DNA of 64,000 bases from Candidatus Zhuqueibacterota bacterium (GCA_029261995.1 JAJDAF010000022.1:1-64000); one strand, 5' to 3'. Shown: positions 22,927 to 32,005, counted from the stretch's first letter. The notes: generated from the letters alone by a model not told the origin. Numbers and translations: made by a program.

Positions 22927-24279
22927 TTACGAGGAGCCTATGCCTGAGGCGCCGGTTGAGCTTTTCATGCCCATCGTCTTCAAACGTCGCCAAATCGTGG
23001 TTCTGTTAACGCCCAGCACCCGGGCAACTTTCGTTTGATTCCAATGATGTTTGATCAGCAACTGAATCAAGTCAGTGTTCTTGATTTGGTGTGGGTCACA
23101 GAGTTCATCGTTGTTCGGGCAGATCGCTTCTTCCCGCAGATAGGGTGGCAGGCTGCAGGCGCACAAAGAGCGATTTCTCCTTGACCTGACGAACGCGAAT
23201 TCCAGAGCATTTTCCAGCTCGCGGATGTTGCCGGGCCAGGCATAGCACATCAGCATGTTGAGCGCGTCATCATCGATGGCGATGATCTTTTTCTTGTACA
23301 GAATGGAAAACTTTTCGATAAAATGGCTGACCAGGTGCGGTATGTCTTCGATTCGGTCCCGTAGCGGTGGAAGCTGGATCGGAATTACATTCAGTCTGTA
23401 CAAGAGATCTTCGCGGAAGCTGCCGGAGGAAACCGCTTGCTCGATATTAATATTCGTGGCCGCGATGATGCGAACATTGACACTTCGGGTAGAAGACTCG
23501 CCAACTCTTTCAAATGTGCCTTCCTGCAACACGCGCAGCAATTGCGCCTGCATCTGCAGAGACATCTCTGAAATTTCATCGAGAAACAAGGTGCCGTGGT
23601 TGGCCAGTTCAAAGCGACCGATCCGTTGCCGGACTGCATCAGTGAAAGCCCCGCGCGCGTGCCCGAAAAGCTCGCTGGTTAACAGCGGTGGCGGCAGGAC
23701 GGAGCAATTCACTTTGACGTAACGTTTTTCCTTGCGCTTGCTGGTTGTCTGGATTGCGTTGGCGACCATCTCCTTGCCGGTACCCGTCTCCCCCTGGATG
23801 AGCACCGTGGCGTCACTGTTCGAGAATTCAAGAATCAGGTCGAAGATGTCCGTCATCTCCTTGCAAGAGCTAATGATGCCGCAGAAATGGTTGCTGTTGA
23901 GATGCGATTCGGTCTGATTTAGCTCGGTCATATCACGGAAGGAAATGACGGCGCCGGTTGGCTCCTCCGTGCCCCTGCGCAGAACAGCCGCATTCAGCTT
24001 CACTGGAATCGACCGGCCATTCCCGGACCGCACACGCGTCTCGAAATCGGTGAGATTTTTTCCGGATTCAAGCACGAGAGCGATGGGGCATTCGAACCGG
24101 CACAATTCAGACCCGCAAACATGGTTGCATGGTTTGCCAAGCACGTTCTCGGGGCTCAGTCCGGTCATACGTGCTGCCGCTGAGTTGAAAAAGGTGACCT
24201 TGAATTCCTTGCTGACTGTCACCAGGCCTTCATGCAGAGAGTCAAGGATCTCGCGGTCGAAGGTGTCTGAAAGAGGCAT
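22927..24279 (-). CDS. Sigma-54-dependent transcriptional activator with N-terminal PAS
   Basis: 450 residues. An N-terminal PAS domain contains a cysteine cluster (CNHVCGSELCRFECP), a feature of PAS domains that may bind a metal or react to redox state. The AAA+ domain shows Walker A GETGTGKE, the loop GAFTDA (canonical form GAFTGA) that touches sigma-54, and Walker B LFLDEISEM. The C-terminus is a Fis-type helix-turn-helix (HHWNQTKVARVLGVNRTTIWRRL). It has no receiver domain, so it is controlled by its own PAS rather than by the adjacent kinase. It sits at the head of the redox genes and probably activates them. Confidence 0.9.
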   Translation of the reverse strand: MPLSDTFDREILDSLHEGLVTVSKEFKVTFFNSAAARMTGLSPENVLGKPCNHVCGSELCRFECPIALVLESGKNLTDFETRVRSGNGRSIPVKLNAAVLRRGTEEPTGAVISFRDMTELNQTESHLNSNHFCGIISSCKEMTDIFDLILEFSNSDATVLIQGETGTGKEMVANAIQTTSKRKEKRYVKVNCSVLPPPLLTSELFGHARGAFTDAVRQRIGRFELANHGTLFLDEISEMSLQMQAQLLRVLQEGTFERVGESSTRSVNVRIIAATNINIEQAVSSGSFREDLLYRLNVIPIQLPPLRDRIEDIPHLVSHFIEKFSILYKKKIIAIDDDALNMLMCYAWPGNIRELENALEFAFVRSRRNRSLCACSLPPYLREEAICPNNDELCDPHQIKNTDLIQLLIKHHWNQTKVARVLGVNRTTIWRRLKTMGMKSSTGASGIGSS

Positions 24280-24464
24280 TGCGTACGCCTAGATTTGGAT
24301 GTTAGGCCGGATTAAAACTCCGACATGCCCGGCTCAGTAACTGCGGCAGCCCTGTTTTGGCTTGCCGCCAGGTCGTCGTCTCAGATGCCATGGATGGTTG
24401 TAGCCAAATTCTGTGCCATCATCGGGCAAGGGAGCGGTATGTCAAAGAACTTGACCGGTTTGTT
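24280..24464. other. Intergenic region, no gene seen
   Basis: It lies between the 5' end of the sigma-54 activator gene and the first copy of the dispersed repeat. The activator promoter should be here, but no clear promoter elements could be picked. Confidence 0.3.
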
Positions 24465-24623
24465 CCGGGATGGCATGCATTGAGTTCAAAATCTGTCCGG
24501 TCCAGATGTCCCAAATGACTCCTGGCCGGATGCAAGACAGGGAGGCCGCAGCCAGGTCCGGCATCTTCGCCCATTGTTGGGAACCAGAAGCAAGAAATTT
24601 CGCGTTAATCAGAAAAAGTAGTG
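24465..24623. repeat. Dispersed ~160-bp repeat, copy 1
   Basis: It aligns collinearly with 27273-27430. Almost identical segments include the shared core GCATCTTCGCCCATTGTTGG and the stretch GGGAACCA. The rest is diverged by roughly a quarter of positions, by eye. A short minus-strand frame through it is also partly conserved in the other copy but does not look like a real gene. Confidence 0.8.
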
Positions 24624-24758
24624 ATTTTGAATAGACTTGTGATACTTTTGTGATAAGCACATCTTATATTGTCCAATACTGTATGACAGGAATTTGCATC
24701 TCATTTGTGTGTGAGGCTGGACATGAACCACGCAACAAAAACACGGAGTATCGTTCGC

Positions 24759-25691
24759 ATGAACTTCTGGAGGTCGATACCCGTTCTTTTTCTCCTGTAC
24801 AGCGCGTGCGTTGGCACGGACATCATCAATGACGATGTCGAGATCGTGCCCGCGCGCGTTGAAGTCTCGCCCTCGTCCGGCGCCGTGCAAGTCGATAGCT
24901 CCATCCAGTTTGAGGCCACCTACTTTGACTCACTGGGCCTGTCGGTGGCTGATGCCCCATTTCAGTGGCGAAGCGAAGACGACAGCATCGTTGAAATCAG
25001 CAGCGCCGGCGTCGCCAGAGGTCTGGCTCTCGGACAGACCGGGATTACGGCCACGAGCGGGCGAGTTGTGAGTGACCCGGTGCTCCTGACCGTGGTTGCC
25101 GACCCAAATCAGGTGGCGACTGTACGAGTGACGCCGGCATCGCTGGAGCTGGAAGTCGGTGACACCGCACAACTAGCGGCCGATGCCCTCAATCTGGACG
25201 GGGAGGAAGTCACGCAGGGCGCCTTTGGTTGGCGCAGCAACAATCCCGCTGTAGCGACAGTCGATACAACCGGGTTTGTGCGCGGCGTCTCGACAGGCGC
25301 CACCGAGATTGTCGCCGGGACCGAGGGCATCGACAGCAATCCTGTGTCTGTTCGGGTTATCTCTTCCGGTCCACGTTCCGGCACCTTTACTGGACGTCCG
25401 GGCACCAGCTACACTATTAGCGGCACCGCCACCCTGCTCAAGCTCGAGGATAACAGGCTCGAACTGCGGCTTGGCTCGGACTTCTCCTCCAGCAGCGGCC
25501 CGGGCCTGGCCGTCTATCTTTCCAGGACCAATTCTGTAAGGAGTGGCAGCATGAGTCTGGGAAGCCTGCAAGCGACATCAGGCAGTCAGAGTTATTCCGT
25601 ATCGCCCGACACCAAGCTGACGGATTTCGATTGGGTCATCATCCACTGCGTGCCTTTCAATGTGACATTTGGCTACGCGCAACTGCAATAG
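24759..25691 (+). CDS. Lipoprotein with two BIG2 domains and a DM13 domain
   Basis: About 310 residues from ATG 24759 (GGAG upstream). A signal peptide ends in a lipobox-like LYSAC. Two bacterial Ig-like group 2 repeats follow (about 30-110 and 115-205; each ends with the pattern VATVD..GFVRGVSTGATEI). The last ~105 residues form a DM13 domain (GTFTGRPG, SGTATLL, DFSSSSGPGLAVYLS, and the diagnostic Cys in HCVPFNVTFGYAQL). DM13 domains are linked to electron transfer or cytochrome-like chemistry at the cell surface in other bacteria. It is followed 9 bp later by an outer-membrane protein gene. Confidence 0.82.
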   Translation: MNFWRSIPVLFLLYSACVGTDIINDDVEIVPARVEVSPSSGAVQVDSSIQFEATYFDSLGLSVADAPFQWRSEDDSIVEISSAGVARGLALGQTGITATSGRVVSDPVLLTVVADPNQVATVRVTPASLELEVGDTAQLAADALNLDGEEVTQGAFGWRSNNPAVATVDTTGFVRGVSTGATEIVAGTEGIDSNPVSVRVISSGPRSGTFTGRPGTSYTISGTATLLKLEDNRLELRLGSDFSSSSGPGLAVYLSRTNSVRSGSMSLGSLQATSGSQSYSVSPDTKLTDFDWVIIHCVPFNVTFGYAQLQ

Positions 25692-25700
25692 GAGGAACGC

Positions 25701-26555
25701 GTGAACTACAAGAATGCTGTGATGTTGGTTCTTTTGGTGCTCACCGGCCAGCACGCTCACGAATTGTACGCGGGGGCGTGGCCACAACCGAAAGGCTCAG
25801 GCTACTACAAGCTCGGCTTCAGGGTGATCAGTGCAAGGGAGTTCTATGAGCCGGACGGGACCAGGATTGACATTCCTCGTTTTGCCGAATACACAACCAG
25901 CTTGTACGGAGAACGGGGCCTCACCGACGCAATCACCTTCATCGCTTCAGTGCCGTTCTTCAAGCGCATCACGCTTAACCGGCAAGTCCACAGGGATGGT
26001 ACGGTAGCTTTTGCTGGCGATGCTAAGAATGGTTTCTCGGATGTCGAAGTCGGCGCGCGCTGGCGCTTTTGGCGAAACAGCCATTCCGTTTTTAGCTTGG
26101 AAGCGATTTTCGGACTTCCCATTGGAGACTCTTCACAAGAAAATGGCTTGCTGACTGGTGATGGCGAGTTCAACCAGGCGCTGAAGCTGCAGTACGGCTA
26201 CTCAGGATATCCCCGGCCCTTCTATTTTACGGCTGATGTCGGCTATAACAATCGCACGGAGGGCTACTCGGACGAATTTTCCTACTCGGCGGAGGTCGGC
26301 TACACTCTTACCCCGAGCTGGCTGCTTGCGTTCAAGATTCGCGGTCTTGAATGGCTCGAGGCCAACAGCGATGCCATGCTTGGCGGCATGGGTGGCTTGT
26401 ACGCCAACAGGCAGCGGTACCTGGCTTTTGGCCCGGAGATTAGCTGTTCGATTACTCGCAACCTTGGCGTCACACTCGCCGTGGAGGGGGCAACGCGTGG
26501 GCAGAACGTTTTGTCGGCGCCGGCGTTTTCGCTTGGATTCTATTGGAAGCAGTGA
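25701..26555 (+). CDS. Outer-membrane beta-barrel protein (XagA-like)
   Basis: 284 residues with a signal peptide (ending near YAGAW). The mature start GAWPQPKGSGYYKLGF and the alternating hydrophobic strands ending in an aromatic C-terminus (FSLGFYWKQ) indicate a 12-strand-type outer-membrane barrel of the XagA/phenol-MetA-like group. GGAGG precedes the start. It is probably co-transcribed with the DM13 lipoprotein, suggesting a joint role at the outer membrane; the substrate is unknown. Confidence 0.72.
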   Translation: MNYKNAVMLVLLVLTGQHAHELYAGAWPQPKGSGYYKLGFRVISAREFYEPDGTRIDIPRFAEYTTSLYGERGLTDAITFIASVPFFKRITLNRQVHRDGTVAFAGDAKNGFSDVEVGARWRFWRNSHSVFSLEAIFGLPIGDSSQENGLLTGDGEFNQALKLQYGYSGYPRPFYFTADVGYNNRTEGYSDEFSYSAEVGYTLTPSWLLAFKIRGLEWLEANSDAMLGGMGGLYANRQRYLAFGPEISCSITRNLGVTLAVEGATRGQNVLSAPAFSLGFYWKQ

Positions 26556-26598
26556 GGCAACCCACTCCTGGTGTGCTTGGCCAAACGGAACAGTACCC

Positions 26599-26724
26599 AT
26601 GATTACCTTTGCTATCATCCTTGCTATTATGAACTGGCACGTTGAACCACACGCGGAAATAGCTGACGGCCTGCTTTTCAAGGATGAGTTTGGCGGTGAC
26701 AAAGTCGCGAGTGGTTGGTCCTGA
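26599..26724 (+). pseudogene. Possible truncated start of a secreted protein
   Basis: Forty-one codons encode a hydrophobic leader (MITFAIILAIMNW) followed by LLFKDEFGGDKVASGW. That phrase resembles the beginning of LamG-like secreted proteins, including the sorted protein at 27682. A stop follows at once and no continuation was found in other frames. Low confidence. Confidence 0.25.
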
Positions 26725-27272
26725 TTCAACGGTTCGGTTTCAACAACAACTGCACCAACTCCCCGGTTTTGAGCTTGACTCCTGGCAAGTGTTCCGCGAT
26801 TCGACCAGACTATCCAATGCATTCCGTAGTCTCCTCTACTTATTAGCGGATTATTGTGACTTTTTTCCCTACCTGATTGCGAAATTTGTTGCAGTTTTAT
26901 TTTACCTTTACCCCTTTCCCTATACGGACTTCTGACGCACAAAACGACGTAATTGGGAGTCCGGCTGCCAGTGATGAAGGCAGATTTTAGCTCTCACCAG
27001 ACAAACCGCACCGCCAGATAGCTTCAATTTTACAGTGAGTGAATCGTATGGAGCCCACTTCGCGACTCACATTTTAGCATGAATCCGCTACCACAGGGAG
27101 AGCGGTTCGCTTTGTCCTGAGGCATGTGTTGCTGGAAGCGGCGGCATCATGTGCCTTGATTTCGCCTACGCAGATTGTTTGAGTTCATCTCCTGTCCCTG
27201 GAGATGAATGGTCTCGATAATGCTTCCGCAAACTGGTCACGAATCTAGCAAAAGGGGAATATCATGAAACGT
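26725..27272. other. Intergenic region, no gene seen
   Basis: AT-rich sequence with no supportable reading frame. A small stem CCGCT...AGCGG (around 27090-27110) is the only structure noted. It ends at the second copy of the dispersed repeat. Confidence 0.3.
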
Positions 27273-27430
27273 CCGGGTGGCATTTATTGATGTCAGAATT
27301 TGTCCGGGCCAGCCATCCTAAGTAATTCCTGTGGGTATGCTGGACAGAGAGCCTGTAGCCAGATACGGCATCTTCGCCCATTGTTGGGAACCAAGGGCAA
27401 GAAAATTCGCGTTATTCAGAAAAGCGGTAG
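27273..27430. repeat. Dispersed ~160-bp repeat, copy 2
   Basis: Direct-orientation copy of 24465-24623, so the lipoprotein and outer-membrane genes lie between two related repeats. Conserved blocks: CCGGG..GGCAT, TTGTCCGG.CCAG, TCTTCGCCCATTGTTGGGAA and TTCGCGTTA.TCAGAAAA. Confidence 0.8.
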
Positions 27431-27681
27431 AGAAGCTGACAAGTGATGGGTCTGTGAGCAGGCATGTATTACAGATTCTCCAGCCATGAGAGCTGTAGGG
27501 TGTTGTGGTATCCCCAAAATTCTTCTGCACTTTATGCAAAAACTGTGACTTGGTGCTAAGTTAAGGAAATTGCTAAAAACGCTTTGATCTGCGGTTAGAG
27601 TTTCCTGCGCCAGGATGGAGAACCAGGTTCAGTCCGAGAACAATGCGAGAATTTCCTATCAAACCACGAAGGAGAGCGGCT

Positions 27682-29007
27682 ATGAACAAAATGGTTACTA
27701 TGGTGTTGTTGTTGGGCTTGGCCCTTTTAGGCTTCAGCGATGGCGACAGTCAGGTGCTGTTGTTGGACAATTTCGACTATCCAGCGGGTAATGCTCTGAC
27801 TGGCCACGGCTGGAGCGTCGTCCAAGGGGGCTCAAATGTGTCCAGCGTCGCATCTTCAGGGTTAACATACACAGGATATGGCGCTTCCGGACTGGGAAAC
27901 GCCGCCCTGCTTGATCAGAATAGTGGCGCCGGACACGAAGATTTGGCCAGGTCATTTACGAACCAAACCACCGGCGACATCTATGTTTCTTTCCTGCTTA
28001 ACGCCAGCGCCGTGGACATGTCGGCAAGCTTCAATTTTCCGCTCTACCTTAGCGCTGCCTCCGGCTCCGGCGGTTGGGGCCGTGTTTACATCGATGTCGA
28101 TGGCAACTCGAATGTCCGCTTCGGACTGAGCCAGTTCGTGGAGTCGGCCGCTTATACAACGTTCTCATTTTCACTGAACACCACCTATTTGATTGTGCTC
28201 AAGTATACGCTCAATGGCGGCGCCAGCAACGACCAGGCCAGCCTGTTCGTCTTTACGGATCCCACCTTGCCAGCCACTGAACCTGACACACCGACTGTGG
28301 GCCCGGTGTCATCCGGCGCAACCGATCCCTCTGGAATTGCACGGGTGGTCATACGTCGGGCCGGCGTTTCCAATAACAACATTCTGCTCGATGGCATCGG
28401 TGTAACCACCAGTTGGGGTGAGGCTCCGCTACCCGTGGAGTTGATTTCGTTCACGAGCGCGGTTGAGGGTAATGATGTCACGCTCAACTGGGCTACAGTC
28501 AGCGAAACCAATAATTTTGGTTTTGAAGTCGAGCGTTGGGACCCGGTGACGGCTTGGCGGAAGCTCGCGTTTGTGCCAGGCCACGGCACGACCTTGCGGC
28601 CACAGCAATACGCGCATATCGACCAGGGAGTTGCGTCCGGCGCCTACCGATATCGTCTCAAACAGGTAGACACCAATGGCGATTTTGAGTACTCCGCCAG
28701 CCTGAACGTCAACATCGGCCGTCCGGCTACCACCCGGCTGGTACAAAATTATCCCAATCCATTCAATCCTTCCACCCAAATTGTTTACTCGCTGCAAGCC
28801 CCCGGACAGGTGCTGCTGAAAGTCTTTGATTTGACCGGCCGCGCCATCCGTACTTTGGTTAACGAGAGTCAAGAAATTGGCGAGTACAGCGTCACATGGG
28901 ATGGCCGCGACAATAATCAAGCAAAGATGGCAAGCGGCATTTATTTCTACGCCCTGCAAATCGACTCGAAGACCGTTGACACCCGGCGGATGCTGATGGT
29001 CAAATAG
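27682..29007 (+). CDS. Secreted LamG-like protein with FlgD-type sorting domain
   Basis: About 441 residues from ATG 27682 (GGAGAG upstream). After a signal peptide, residues ~20-245 form a concanavalin/LamG-like beta-sandwich (DNFDYPAGNALTGHGW start, DGIGVTTSWGEA end). A fibronectin-like domain follows (PVELISFTSAVEGNDVTLNWATVSETNNFGFEVER). The last ~85 residues are the FlgD Ig-like C-terminal domain (YPNPFNPSTQIVYSL, GRAIRTL, SGIYFYALQ), used for sorting in this bacterial group. It is followed by a strong terminator. Its ligand is unknown. Confidence 0.85.
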   Translation: MNKMVTMVLLLGLALLGFSDGDSQVLLLDNFDYPAGNALTGHGWSVVQGGSNVSSVASSGLTYTGYGASGLGNAALLDQNSGAGHEDLARSFTNQTTGDIYVSFLLNASAVDMSASFNFPLYLSAASGSGGWGRVYIDVDGNSNVRFGLSQFVESAAYTTFSFSLNTTYLIVLKYTLNGGASNDQASLFVFTDPTLPATEPDTPTVGPVSSGATDPSGIARVVIRRAGVSNNNILLDGIGVTTSWGEAPLPVELISFTSAVEGNDVTLNWATVSETNNFGFEVERWDPVTAWRKLAFVPGHGTTLRPQQYAHIDQGVASGAYRYRLKQVDTNGDFEYSASLNVNIGRPATTRLVQNYPNPFNPSTQIVYSLQAPGQVLLKVFDLTGRAIRTLVNESQEIGEYSVTWDGRDNNQAKMASGIYFYALQIDSKTVDTRRMLMVK

Positions 29008-29075
29008 CCGACGCTCAAGCGTAGTCAAAGAAGCTCAGGACCCAGTCGATAAAGAATCTTCAGGACACCGAATAG

Positions 29076-29117
29076 CAAGCCGCTGATGCCTTCGAGCATC
29101 GGCGGCTTGTTTTTTTT
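29076..29117 (+). terminator. Rho-independent terminator
   Basis: CAAGCCGC-t-GATGC pairs with GCATC-g-GCGGCTTG around a CTTCGA-type loop and is followed by eight T. It lies 69 bp after the sorted LamG-like protein gene. Confidence 0.9.
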
Positions 29118-29404
29118 AGGAGATTCCAGCGAATAGGACAAAGTAGCTGCTTTGTGCCAATAGGTTGAATCACTGCAATGCCGTTCAAAGAGGAAAATCT
29201 CCACCTGCGTCTTTTGAGCCGGAGTCGTCTATTCACGATGTGCTGCTGGGAAAAGTCGTAGACATCCTCGCGAGTCTCCACTCATTTCTGGGAACATCGC
29301 CACCGAAAATTCTCAACCCTGAGAAGCCCGATTCTTCACCGCTCAAAACCCACATCACAATAACAACCACTTAAGGCCATTACTCAAATTGGCACGCATT
29401 TTGA

Positions 29405-29471
29405 AAATACTACATCTCAAAATGTAGCTTTTAAGAATTTCAAAATGTACAAACGGTTAGTTTCAAAATGT
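29405..29471 (+). promoter_or_regulatory. Operator region of the MerR-type gene: three TCAAAATGT repeats
   Basis: TCAAAATGT occurs at 29417-29425, 29440-29448 and 29463-29471, exactly 23 bp apart; the third copy contains the start codon of the regulator. The first copy is part of a dyad CTACAT-ctcaaa-ATGTAG. The arrangement suggests autoregulation by binding on one face at two-turn spacing. Confidence 0.5.
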
Positions 29472-29971
29472 CGGATCAAGCGCAGCACATCGACATCCAT
29501 GAACCGGTCCTGACGATTGGCACGGTGGCTAAGAAACTTGGCATCGCAGCGCAGACGGTGCGGCTGTATGAGGAAGAAGGCCTGGTCCTGCCGCACAGAA
29601 CGGAGAGTGGGCGGCGCATGTACTCCATGCACGAACTCGACCGACTGCAGTGTGCCCGCAAGATGATCACCGAACATGGCATGAATCTGCAAGGCATCAA
29701 ACGCATGCTGTCCCTCCTGCCGTGCTGGGAATTCAAAGGCGGTCTGGATGACGAGTGCCGGCACTGCCCGGCCTACTACGAGGTTCTTGGTCCGTGCTGG
29801 AGTCTCAAGAACGTTGGAGAAAAGTGCGTGGATGCAAACTGCAGGGAGTGCCATGTTTATCGCATGCAACTCAACTGTGCAAAGATGAAAGAGATCATTT
29901 TTGGCAACCGGCGACCGGAAGAGTCCGGCGCCAACGGCGCGGGCGCGGTTGAACCTCAGTCTGGAAGCTAA
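29468..29971 (+). CDS. MerR-family regulator with cysteine-rich C-terminus
   Basis: 167 residues. The N-terminal winged helix (TIGTVAKKLGIAAQTVRLYEEEGLVLPHRTESGRRMY) is MerR/HspR-like. The C-terminal ~90 residues hold nine cysteines (LLPCWEF, ECRHCPAYY, GPCWSL, EKCVDANCRECH, NCAKM), well suited to bind a metal or sense sulfane sulfur or redox state. It directly precedes a sulfide:quinone oxidoreductase gene (50-bp gap) and probably controls that operon and itself. No ribosome-binding site precedes ATG 29468, so a leaderless message is possible. Confidence 0.85.
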   Translation: MSDQAQHIDIHEPVLTIGTVAKKLGIAAQTVRLYEEEGLVLPHRTESGRRMYSMHELDRLQCARKMITEHGMNLQGIKRMLSLLPCWEFKGGLDDECRHCPAYYEVLGPCWSLKNVGEKCVDANCRECHVYRMQLNCAKMKEIIFGNRRPEESGANGAGAVEPQSGS

Positions 29972-30021
29972 CATGCTGGATTGCTGCTTGACCGACAGAA
30001 CCTGCTAAAACGAGGCGTGTA

Positions 30022-31266
30022 ATGAAGAAGTTACTGATACTTGGCGGCGGAACCGCCGGCACCATGATGGTCAACAAGCTGGCACCGGTGCTGGATAAAA
30101 AGGACTGGCAAATCACCATCGTCGATCAGCATGAGACACATTATTATCAACCCGGTTTTCTATTCATCCCCTTTGGCATTTATGCGAAACACGATGTCAT
30201 CAAGCCGCGCCGCGACTTCTTCCCCTCTGGCGTTGATGTGGTGATTTCTGCCATCGATGAGATTCAGCCAGCGAAGAATCAGGTGAAACTGCAGGGAGGC
30301 AAGCTGTTGCCCTACGATTACTTGATCATTGCCACGGGCAGCGACGTTCATCCGGAAGAGACTGAGGGGATGAAGAACGGCGGTTGGCACAAGAACATTT
30401 TTGATTTCTACACCGTCGATGGCGCCGTCGCCCTTGCCAATCATCTGAAATACTGGCAAGGCGGGAAAATGGTCATCAATATCGCCGAGATGCCCATCAA
30501 GTGTCCGGTGGCGCCACTCGAGTTTGCGTTTCTGGCCGACTGGTGGTTCACTGAACAAGGCTTGCGCGACAAGGTTGAGATCGAATACGTGACCCCGCTA
30601 CCCGGCGCTTTCACCAAACCCATCGCGGCGAAATTTCTCGGACAGTTTCTCGAGAAGAAGAATATCCAGCTCACGCCGGAGTTCAGCATCGGCAGCGTCG
30701 ATAGCGGCAACAACAAAATCGTTTCCTGGGACGAAAAGGAAATTTCCTACGACCTGCTCGTGACCATCCCCACCAACATGGGCTCGGAGGTCATCGAGCG
30801 CTCCGGCCTGGGCGACGATTTGAACTTCATCCCCACTGACCCGGGCACCTTGCGCTCAAAAGACCATGAGAACATCTTCGTCATCGGTGACGCCACGGAT
30901 TTGCCCAGCTCGAAGGCCGGCTCGGTGGCTCATTTCGAAGCGGAGATCCTGTTCGAGAATTTCATGCGCGTTGTCGATGGCCGCAACACCCTGGCGAAAT
31001 TCGACGGCCACGCCAACTGCTTCATCGAATCCGGTTTTGGCAAAGGCATCCTGATCGATTTCAATTATGACGTCGAACCTCTGCCCGGAAAATTCCCGCT
31101 GCCGGGCGTTGGCCCATTCTCTCTGCTGCAGGAAACCAAGATGAACCACTGGGGCAAAATGATGTTCCGCTGGGTCTACTGGAATCTTCTTCTAAAAGGC
31201 AGCGAGTTGCCCGTTGACGCCCAGATGATGATGGCGGGAAAAAGGAGATCGGAATATGCCAGCTAA
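30022..31266 (+). CDS. sqr: Sulfide:quinone oxidoreductase-like flavoprotein
   Basis: Oxidises sulfide (or another reduced sulfur species) and passes electrons to membrane quinone. 414 residues; FAD-binding GGGTAG at 8-13, IIATGSD at 102-108 and the second FAD motif NIFVIGDAT near 284-292. The protein has only two cysteines, C161 (IKCPVAP) and C333 (ANCFIES). These match the two essential redox cysteines of SQR, where the third Cys of type I enzymes is absent. The C-terminal amphipathic region (WGKMMFRWVYWNLLLKG) fits membrane attachment. It overlaps the DUF1641 gene by 11 bp. Confidence 0.88.
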   Translation: MKKLLILGGGTAGTMMVNKLAPVLDKKDWQITIVDQHETHYYQPGFLFIPFGIYAKHDVIKPRRDFFPSGVDVVISAIDEIQPAKNQVKLQGGKLLPYDYLIIATGSDVHPEETEGMKNGGWHKNIFDFYTVDGAVALANHLKYWQGGKMVINIAEMPIKCPVAPLEFAFLADWWFTEQGLRDKVEIEYVTPLPGAFTKPIAAKFLGQFLEKKNIQLTPEFSIGSVDSGNNKIVSWDEKEISYDLLVTIPTNMGSEVIERSGLGDDLNFIPTDPGTLRSKDHENIFVIGDATDLPSSKAGSVAHFEAEILFENFMRVVDGRNTLAKFDGHANCFIESGFGKGILIDFNYDVEPLPGKFPLPGVGPFSLLQETKMNHWGKMMFRWVYWNLLLKGSELPVDAQMMMAGKRRSEYAS

Positions 31267-31990
31267 AGACCTCGACGGCCAGCTGGCGGAAATCAACCGC
31301 AAGCTCGATCTGCTCACCGGCCAGATGCTCGAGCAGCAGCGAAAGCAGCTCGAGGCTCAAGAGCTGAAACAGGATCTCATGCTCATCGGTCGCGATGTGT
31401 TTCAGACAGCCGTGATTGAGCTTGAAGAAGTTGCGCCCTATTTCGAGACCGATGACTTGGTTTATCTACTCAAGAAGTTGCTGCGTAACACCCGCAATTT
31501 GACCACGATGCTCGAGCAGATGGAGAGCGCGGCGGATTTTTTCAAAGACGCCAAAGACCCGCTGCGTAGCGCTTTCACACAGGTTCTCGAGACCCTTGAT
31601 GATCTTGACCGCAAGGGTTACTTCGAATTCATGAAAGAAGCCGGCAAAGTTGTGGACACCGTGGTGACCTCGTTCAGCGTGGAAGATGTTCGGCTGCTGC
31701 GCGAAAATGTTACATCTATTCTGAACACAGTTAAAACGATGACCCAACCCGAGATGTTGAGCACCATGAACAATGCTCTTGGGTTTTACCGCAAGATGGA
31801 CATCGTGGTGGACCGCGATGTCAGCTATCGTGAGATTTTCAAAGAAATGAGAAAACCGGAGGTCAGGCGTGGCATCGTGTTCATGCTTGAGTTCGTGAAG
31901 AACATGGCCAGTCCTAACGGAAAGACGGGTGGTGGAGGATTGCAGGTGGAAGATGGTGTGGCCGCCTCCGGTGAGCAACTTACTGATTAG
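31256..31990 (+). CDS. DUF1641-family protein
   Basis: 244 residues, almost entirely helical, with an N-terminal coiled coil (LDGQLAEINRKLDLLTGQML) and the DUF1641 core (YFEFMKEAGKVVDTVVTSF...LNTVKTM). The family has no proven activity but is regularly encoded beside SQR and formate-dehydrogenase-like genes. AGGAG lies upstream and the start is inside the SQR gene, so the two are co-translated. Probably an assembly or membrane-docking partner of SQR; that is inferred from context. Confidence 0.85.
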   Translation: MPAKDLDGQLAEINRKLDLLTGQMLEQQRKQLEAQELKQDLMLIGRDVFQTAVIELEEVAPYFETDDLVYLLKKLLRNTRNLTTMLEQMESAADFFKDAKDPLRSAFTQVLETLDDLDRKGYFEFMKEAGKVVDTVVTSFSVEDVRLLRENVTSILNTVKTMTQPEMLSTMNNALGFYRKMDIVVDRDVSYREIFKEMRKPEVRRGIVFMLEFVKNMASPNGKTGGGGLQVEDGVAASGEQLTD

Positions 31991-32005
31991 ATAGGAGCAC
32001 AAGCG

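Noticed and set aside
24442-24660. Small conserved frames within the two dispersed repeats (also 27318-27539)
   Set aside because: The partly shared peptide follows from DNA similarity of the repeats. There are no ribosome-binding sites and the frames diverge outside the repeat.
30022-31266. Type II NADH dehydrogenase as an alternative to SQR
   Set aside because: The two cysteines at SQR positions, the DsrC/DsrE neighbours and the shorter C-terminus favour SQR.
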